Shown: positions 60,397 to 64,000 of the stretch, piece after piece
How the letters are laid out: the number at the start of each line of letters is the position of its first letter
Position numbering within the stretch: position 1 is the first letter of the stretch
Assembly (NCBI RefSeq): GCF_050389805.1
Contig: NZ_CP130945.1
Coordinates: forward strand, 1 to 64,000
DNA from: Bacillus_BD sp050389805
GTDB lineage: Bacteria > Bacillota > Bacilli > Bacillales > Cytobacillaceae
Length of the DNA: 64,000 nt
Direction: 5' to 3'
The notes under the pieces: model-generated
Told to the model about the DNA's origin: nothing
The model's input: the letters and a program-made list of their open reading frames with translations, nothing else
The model's database searches: none
Program-made: the position numbers and the translations under genes

Positions 60397-61266
60397 ATGG
60401 AGATAAAAAGAATGGACATTGTTGGCAGAAAATCTTATCACTGTGATATTTTATTCAGAGTGATCGATATTCGGGAACAGGGGAAATCCAAGATTGCGGT
60501 TTTGTATGGAGAAGACGTTCGTTTAATTGCCGACGCTCCTTTTCATGATTTAGTTCAAATCAATCCTTCTGAAAGAGCTAAAAAGTCACAACAATTTCGA
60601 TCTTTAGAAGAACAGTCCTTGAAATTATTTCGACAAGATCTTCACCTTTTAAAGGAAAGACGAGAATACGAAACAACAGAAGGTTATCAGAAACCCAGTA
60701 ATTACTTTCAAATGCCTGGCAGAGTCCTTCACTTAGATGGTGATCCCTTGTATTTGAAAAAATGTCTTACCCTTTATGAAACGATTGGAATCCCTGTTAC
60801 AGGAATTCATTGTAATGAAAAGGAAATGGTTCATAAAATTGGGGGGTTAATTGATTATTATCGCCCTGATATCCTTGTTATTACAGGTCATGATGCTTAT
60901 TCAAAATCAAAAGGTGAAAAAACAGATATTGATGCCTACCGACATTCAAAGGATTTTGTGTTAACCGTTAAAGAGGCGAGAAAAAAGGTTCCTAGTCTTG
61001 ATCAACTTGTTATTTTCGCTGGGGCTTGCCAGTCCCATTTTGAATCCTTAATTGGAGCGGGTGCAAATTTTGCCAGTTCGCCGTCTCGTGTTAATATACA
61101 TGCACTAGATCCTGTCTATATCGTTGCAAAAGTCAGCTTCACCCCATTTATAGAAACCGTTAATGTTTGGGATGTGCTGCGAAATACATTAACAGGTGAA
61201 AAGGGTCTTGGTGGAATCGAAACAAGAGGTATTTTAAGAACAGGAATGCCATTTAATAAAGACTAA
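60397..61266 (+). CDS. yabG: Sporulation-specific protease YabG
   Basis: YabG processes spore coat proteins late in sporulation. The 289-residue product matches the family closely at PGRVLHLDGDPLYLKKCL, DILVITGHDAYSK, FAGACQSHFESLIGAGANF (candidate active Cys) and EKGLGGIETRG. ATG 60397 has GGAG 8 bases upstream and gives the family length; the in-frame ATG 60367 is less likely. A sigma-K promoter sits just upstream. Confidence 0.94.
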   Translation: MEIKRMDIVGRKSYHCDILFRVIDIREQGKSKIAVLYGEDVRLIADAPFHDLVQINPSERAKKSQQFRSLEEQSLKLFRQDLHLLKERREYETTEGYQKPSNYFQMPGRVLHLDGDPLYLKKCLTLYETIGIPVTGIHCNEKEMVHKIGGLIDYYRPDILVITGHDAYSKSKGEKTDIDAYRHSKDFVLTVKEARKKVPSLDQLVIFAGACQSHFESLIGAGANFASSPSRVNIHALDPVYIVAKVSFTPFIETVNVWDVLRNTLTGEKGLGGIETRGILRTGMPFNKD

Positions 61267-61301
61267 AAAATAGCCGTTGATTTAGACATCGGCTATTTTT
61301 T
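61265..61301 (+). terminator. Terminator after yabG
   Basis: AAAAAATAGCCG and CGGCTATTTTTT form a perfect 12-bp stem with a 12-base loop. Confidence 0.9.
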
Positions 61302-61340
61302 CTGTTTTGGCTTTGTTAAAAGTTTATGCTGATTTTAGAC

Positions 61341-61456
61341 TATGGTTTGAAAGGCACGAGTACCCCTGCAGGAGAGGAGAAATAGTAAGAAGTATTAAGT
61401 CGCTTCAGATGTAGATGATTGGAAGGCGGAAGGCGGGGAACGGAAATCAATAACCA
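61341..61456 (+). repeat. Decayed GC-rich interspersed repeat
   Basis: In an AT-rich gap, this stretch contains CACGAGTACCCCTGCAGGAG and, later, GGCGGAAGGCGGGGAACGG followed by AAATCAATAACC. It resembles a widespread Bacillaceae repeat (GCGAGACTCCTGCGGGA... CGGAAATCAACAAC), but strongly decayed. Identification is from memory. Confidence 0.4.
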
Positions 61457-61589
61457 ATTTTAGCAAGGTGCTTTCTTTTTATATTTGAAAATTAATATAT
61501 TAAATATATTTGAAAAGCCTACATAATTCCCTATATTAAGGAAAAGATATTGATGTTGAGAAAAAGAGAAATTTGTAGAAGGAAAAATA

Positions 61590-61658
61590 TTGACTTTTAT
61601 ATTATACAAATATATAATTATAAATTTTGTTGACTTTTTTCCTTTCTAAGTGTATACT
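61590..61658 (+). promoter_or_regulatory. Tandem promoters of veg
   Basis: P1: TTGACT (61590-61595), 17 bases, TATAAT (61613-61618). P2: TTGACT (61630-61635), 17 bases, TATACT (61653-61658). Two strong sigma-A promoters upstream of veg are also known in B. subtilis. Confidence 0.85.
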
Positions 61659-61681
61659 AATATTTAGTGAGGTGGTTCGTA

Positions 61682-61945
61682 ATGACAAAAACACTAACGG
61701 ATATTAAAAAAGCTCTTGATTCAAATTTAGGAAAGAAGCTATTGCTTAAGGCAAACGGCGGAAGAAGAAAGACTATTGAACGGTCAGGCGTTTTAGCGGA
61801 AACATATCCATCAGTATTTGTAATTGAATTAGATCAGGATGAAAATGCTTTTGAACGTGTTTCATATAGCTACGCTGACATTTTAACAGAAACGGTACAA
61901 ATTACATTTTACGAAGACACATCAGGACAAGTTGCTTTAAGTTAA
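61682..61945 (+). CDS. veg: Veg protein (biofilm-stimulating, DUF1021)
   Basis: Veg is a small, highly expressed protein that promotes biofilm formation in B. subtilis, apparently by weakening SinR. The 87-residue product is almost identical over KANGGRRKTIERSG, LAETYPSVFVIELDQDEN and FERVSYSYADILTETV. ATG 61682 follows GAGGTGG; the in-frame TTG/GTG further up overlaps that site. It is monocistronic with its own terminator. Confidence 0.97.
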   Translation: MTKTLTDIKKALDSNLGKKLLLKANGGRRKTIERSGVLAETYPSVFVIELDQDENAFERVSYSYADILTETVQITFYEDTSGQVALS

Positions 61946-61969
61946 TATAGGTTAGCAGCCATTCATAAG

Positions 61970-62017
61970 ATGAGCCGATGAGAAGAGGGTCTACACCTTC
62001 TCATCGGCTCATTTTAT
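61970..62017 (+). terminator. Terminator after veg
   Basis: ATGAGCCGATGAGAAG and CTTCTCATCGGCTCAT pair perfectly over 16 bp, followed by TTTATTTT. Confidence 0.95.
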
Positions 62018-62054
62018 TTTAAAGTTATGAAGGACGGTTTTTAAAGTTAGATTA

Positions 62055-62222
62055 ATGCCTAGCGCAAGCAGCCTACCTCCTCTTTTCGTCACAAGCATGT
62101 CTAGTTTCGGACCTGGGCAGTCGCCTATACTTTTCTTACAATCCGTCAAAAAGATTAAAGAACAATCTTCATGCCGGCTCGTCTTGTGCAGACTTAAAGG
62201 TAAGCAGGCGCTTCTGCTTTTC
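62055..62222 (+). repeat. MITE-like repeat family A, copy between veg and sspF
   Basis: Begins TGCCTAGCGCAAGCAGCCTA and ends GGCGCTTCTGCTTTT. It shares with 20641-20975 the blocks CCTGGGCAGTCGCCTATAC and CCGTCAAAAAGATT...AATCTTCATGCCGG and CTCGTCTTGTGC, but lacks the central hairpin of the longer copy. Confidence 0.7.
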
Positions 62223-62298
62223 CTTGAAAAGGAATAAATAAATGAATCACAAAGCCTCCATACTAGTAAATGCCGAGATGATGAAAGGAGTGTTACAA

Positions 62299-62478
62299 TT
62301 GGCCAGACGAAGAGGGATTATGTCTGAAGGGTTAAAAGAAGAGCTTGCAAAAGAACTTGGGTTTTATGATGTCGTTCAAAAAGAAGGTTGGGGCGGTATT
62401 AAAGCCCGAGATGCAGGCAATATGGTAAAAAGGGCGATAGAAATCGCTGAACAAAACCTTTTAAATGAAAGACGTTAA
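62299..62478 (+). CDS. sspF: Alpha/beta-type small acid-soluble spore protein SspF
   Basis: SspF is a minor alpha/beta SASP that binds DNA in the spore core and shields it from UV and heat. The 59-residue product has ARRRGIMSEGLKEELAKELGF, GWGGIKARDAGNMVKRAIE, matching the family helix-turn-helix and GPR protease region. TTG 62299 has AAAGGAG 8 bases upstream and gives the B. subtilis length; an upstream ATG at 62242 would add 19 non-conserved residues. CATACTA at 62259-62265 looks like a sigma-G/F -10, but no good -35 was found. Confidence 0.93.
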   Translation: MARRRGIMSEGLKEELAKELGFYDVVQKEGWGGIKARDAGNMVKRAIEIAEQNLLNERR

Positions 62479-62530
62479 GACTCTTTAGCTGCCATATAAG
62501 TTTTTTAAAGGTATTTTTTCGAATTCGATA

Positions 62531-62566
62531 AAATACGGGCACAAATTCAGGGCGAATTTGATAGAA
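62531..62566 (+). repeat. Short palindromic repeat after sspF
   Basis: ATACGGGCACAAATTC, AGG and GCGAATTTGAT: CAAATTC (62542-62548) pairs with GAATTTG (62554-62560). The same arrangement, with ATCCGGGCG in front, is at 51037-51068 before rsmI. Confidence 0.55.
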
Positions 62567-62598
62567 ACTTATTTCAAACAAAATGGATTCATCACGGC

Positions 62599-62628
62599 AG
62601 GTCAGGGAAATGCTCCCTGGCTTTTTTA
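62599..62628 (+). terminator. Terminator after sspF
   Basis: AGGTCAGGGA and TCCCTGGCTT pair with a 5-base loop and are followed by T6. The rest of the gap to ispE (62629-62822) shows no gene. Confidence 0.75.
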
Positions 62629-62822
62629 TGTGATAAAATGCCCTTAAATAAACAAAAATTCCACCTATTATAAGTTTGTTAGGAATGACATGTCTTACAT
62701 TAGTGATTTTGTGGTAAAATAGGACAAAAATGTAGTCGTATTTTGTCTCCTCGTCTTTATACCCGTGTATAAGGTCTTTTAGAGGAAGCATCTTTATTGA
62801 TTGATTAAAGTAGGTGGAATTT

Positions 62823-63692
62823 TTGAAGCTTTTAGTAAAAGCGCCGGCGAAAATAAATTTGTCTTTAGATGTACTACATAAACGACCTGATGGTTATCAT
62901 GAAGTGGAAATGATCATGACGACCATTGATTTAGCAGATCGTTTAGAATTAACGTTATTAGAAAAAGATGAAATCCATATCGTATCACATAACCGTTTTG
63001 TACCAGATGATCAACGTAATCTAGCTTATCAAGCAGCTGTGTTACTAAAAAAGAGATTTTCGGTGAATAAAGGGGTTATCATTCGAATTGAAAAAACAAT
63101 TCCGGTAGCAGCTGGTTTAGCAGGTGGAAGTAGTGATGCTGCTGCAACCCTTAGAGGGCTAAATAAACTGTGGAATCTACAGTTGACCATGGACGAATTA
63201 GCACAGTTGGGTGCAGAGATTGGTTCGGATGTGTCCTTTTGTGTTTATGGCGGTACAGCACTAGCGAAAGGAAGAGGGGAGAAAATTACGCATCTCCCAG
63301 CACCTCCCACTTGTTGGGTCGTATTGGCAAAGCCCTATATTGGAGTTTCAACTGCAGATGTCTATCGGCGCTTAAATTTAACAGATATACGGCATCCTGA
63401 AACAGACAAAATGATCCACGCACTAGAAACATCTGATTTCCAAAGTGTGTGTGCAAACCTTGGTAATGTGCTAGAAGATGTGACTCTAAAGGTTCACCCA
63501 GAGGTAGCCTTGATTAAAGAACAAATGAAACGGTTTGGTGCAGATGCTGTATTAATGAGCGGAAGTGGACCGACTGTATTTGGACTTGTTCAACATGATT
63601 CAAGGATGCAGCGGGTTTGTAACGGGCTAAGAGGCTTTTGTGACCAGGTTTTTGCGGTTCGAATGTTAGGGGAGCAACATACTCTTGATTAG
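62823..63692 (+). CDS. ispE: 4-diphosphocytidyl-2-C-methyl-D-erythritol kinase
   Basis: IspE is the GHMP kinase of the MEP isoprenoid pathway. The 289-residue enzyme has the opening KAPAKINLSLDV, the ATP motif PVAAGLAGGSSDAAATL and the C-terminal MSGSGPTVFGL. TTG 62823 has GGTGG 6 bases upstream and gives exactly the B. subtilis length; an in-frame GTG at 62814 lies inside the ribosome site. purR follows after 61 bases. Confidence 0.96.
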   Translation: MKLLVKAPAKINLSLDVLHKRPDGYHEVEMIMTTIDLADRLELTLLEKDEIHIVSHNRFVPDDQRNLAYQAAVLLKKRFSVNKGVIIRIEKTIPVAAGLAGGSSDAAATLRGLNKLWNLQLTMDELAQLGAEIGSDVSFCVYGGTALAKGRGEKITHLPAPPTCWVVLAKPYIGVSTADVYRRLNLTDIRHPETDKMIHALETSDFQSVCANLGNVLEDVTLKVHPEVALIKEQMKRFGADAVLMSGSGPTVFGLVQHDSRMQRVCNGLRGFCDQVFAVRMLGEQHTLD

Positions 63693-63753
63693 ACCCGTAT
63701 GTTAGTGTTATATTAACATTAAAATATTCGGATTTGATGAGAGGTGTTACATT

Positions 63754-64000
63754 TTGAAATTTCGTCGAAGTGAACGTTTAGTAGACATGACGAACTTTTT
63801 ATTAAATCACCCTAGACAGTTAGTTCCGCTGACTGTTTTTGCAGATAGATACAGTTCCGCCAAATCATCTATTAGTGAGGATTTGGCCATTATCAAAGAG
63901 GTCTTCGAAGAAAGAGGAATTGGCACATTGCAAACGGTTGCAGGGGCAGCTGGTGGGGTGAAATATCAGGCGCAGGTTGGGATTGAGGAATCACGTTCAT
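63754..64000 (+). CDS. purR: Purine operon repressor PurR (truncated by window end)
   Basis: The first 82 codons of PurR, the PRPP-sensing repressor of purine genes. The N-terminal winged helix is visible (KFRRSERLVDMTNFLL, AKSSISEDLAIIK, GAAGGVKYQ). TTG 63754 follows GAGGTG. The phosphoribosyltransferase-like effector domain lies beyond the window. It follows ispE as in B. subtilis. Confidence 0.95.
   Translation, partial: MKFRRSERLVDMTNFLLNHPRQLVPLTVFADRYSSAKSSISEDLAIIKEVFEERGIGTLQTVAGAAGGVKYQAQVGIEESRS

Noticed and set aside
62231..62265. Sigma-G promoter for sspF
   Set aside because: CATACTA is a good -10, but no TGAATA-like -35 lies at 17-18 bases; noted in the gene entry only.
61941..62298. 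A CRISPR or tandem repeat array between veg and sspF
   Set aside because: The repeated words belong to a single dispersed element and a terminator; there is no regular spacer pattern anywhere in the window.
62399..62791. 130-residue reverse-strand frame over sspF and its downstream gap
   Set aside because: It overlaps sspF and the terminator, has no convincing start site, and resembles no family I know.

Overview
The window starts at the first codon of dnaA and follows the classic replication-origin gene order of the family Bacillaceae: dnaA-dnaN-rlbA-recF-remB-gyrB-gyrA, an rRNA operon, yaaC-guaB-dacA-serS, sleL-tadA-ffs-dnaX-ebfC-recR-yaaL-bofA, a second rRNA operon, csfB-yaaO-tmk, holB-ricT-yabA-yabB-yazA-rsmI, abrB, metS-tatD-yabE-rnmV-ksgA-yabG-veg-sspF-ispE-purR. 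Low GC, TTG/GTG starts with strong GGAGG sites and several sporulation genes (bofA, csfB, sleL, yabG, sspF) indicate an endospore-forming Bacillus-like organism. The 16S sequence looks like a Bacillus/Neobacillus-type, but I cannot name a species without a database.

Layout. 1-9.5 kb: replication initiation and gyrase, with oriC DnaA boxes, DnaA-trios and an AT-rich unwinding zone between dnaA and dnaN. 9.6-16.1 kb: an HD-GYP-like gene with a degenerate HD motif, then rrn operon 1 (16S, tRNA-Ile, tRNA-Ala, 23S, 5S). 16.2-28.8 kb: nucleotide, wall, tRNA-charging and DNA-repair housekeeping genes; serS has a T-box leader. 28.85-30.8 kb: a group II intron with its own reverse transcriptase, lodged just after the bofA terminator. 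31-36.3 kb: rrn operon 2, an almost exact copy of the first, offset by 20,239 bases. 36.4-38.9 kb: csfB, a PLP decarboxylase and tmk. 38.9-47.2 kb: one giant reverse-strand gene for a cyclic beta-1,2-glucan synthase-like enzyme of about 2,740 residues. It stands where B. subtilis has darA-yaaR. 47.7-52.3 kb: the conserved holB-rsmI block and abrB. 52.6-53.9 kb: an accessory island. 54.2-64 kb: metS to purR.

The most interesting accessory locus is the island at 52.6-53.9 kb. It carries a two-gene split sigma factor resembling SigO/RsoA of B. subtilis, and, divergently, a small YvrJ-family membrane protein. A good match to the Gram-positive LexA box lies in the spacer of the sigma operon's predicted promoter. 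I infer a DNA-damage-induced alternative transcription switch with a small membrane-protein target.

Several families of folded, interspersed repeats sit between genes: (a) MITE-like elements with inverted ends and a conserved internal hairpin (five full or partial copies); (b) a bipartite folded element of about 160 bp before yabE; (c) a short palindromic element before rsmI and after sspF; (d) a decayed GC-rich element before veg. Compared with B. subtilis (from memory), pdxST, dck-dgk, xpaC-yaaN and darA-yaaR are missing from their usual places here.
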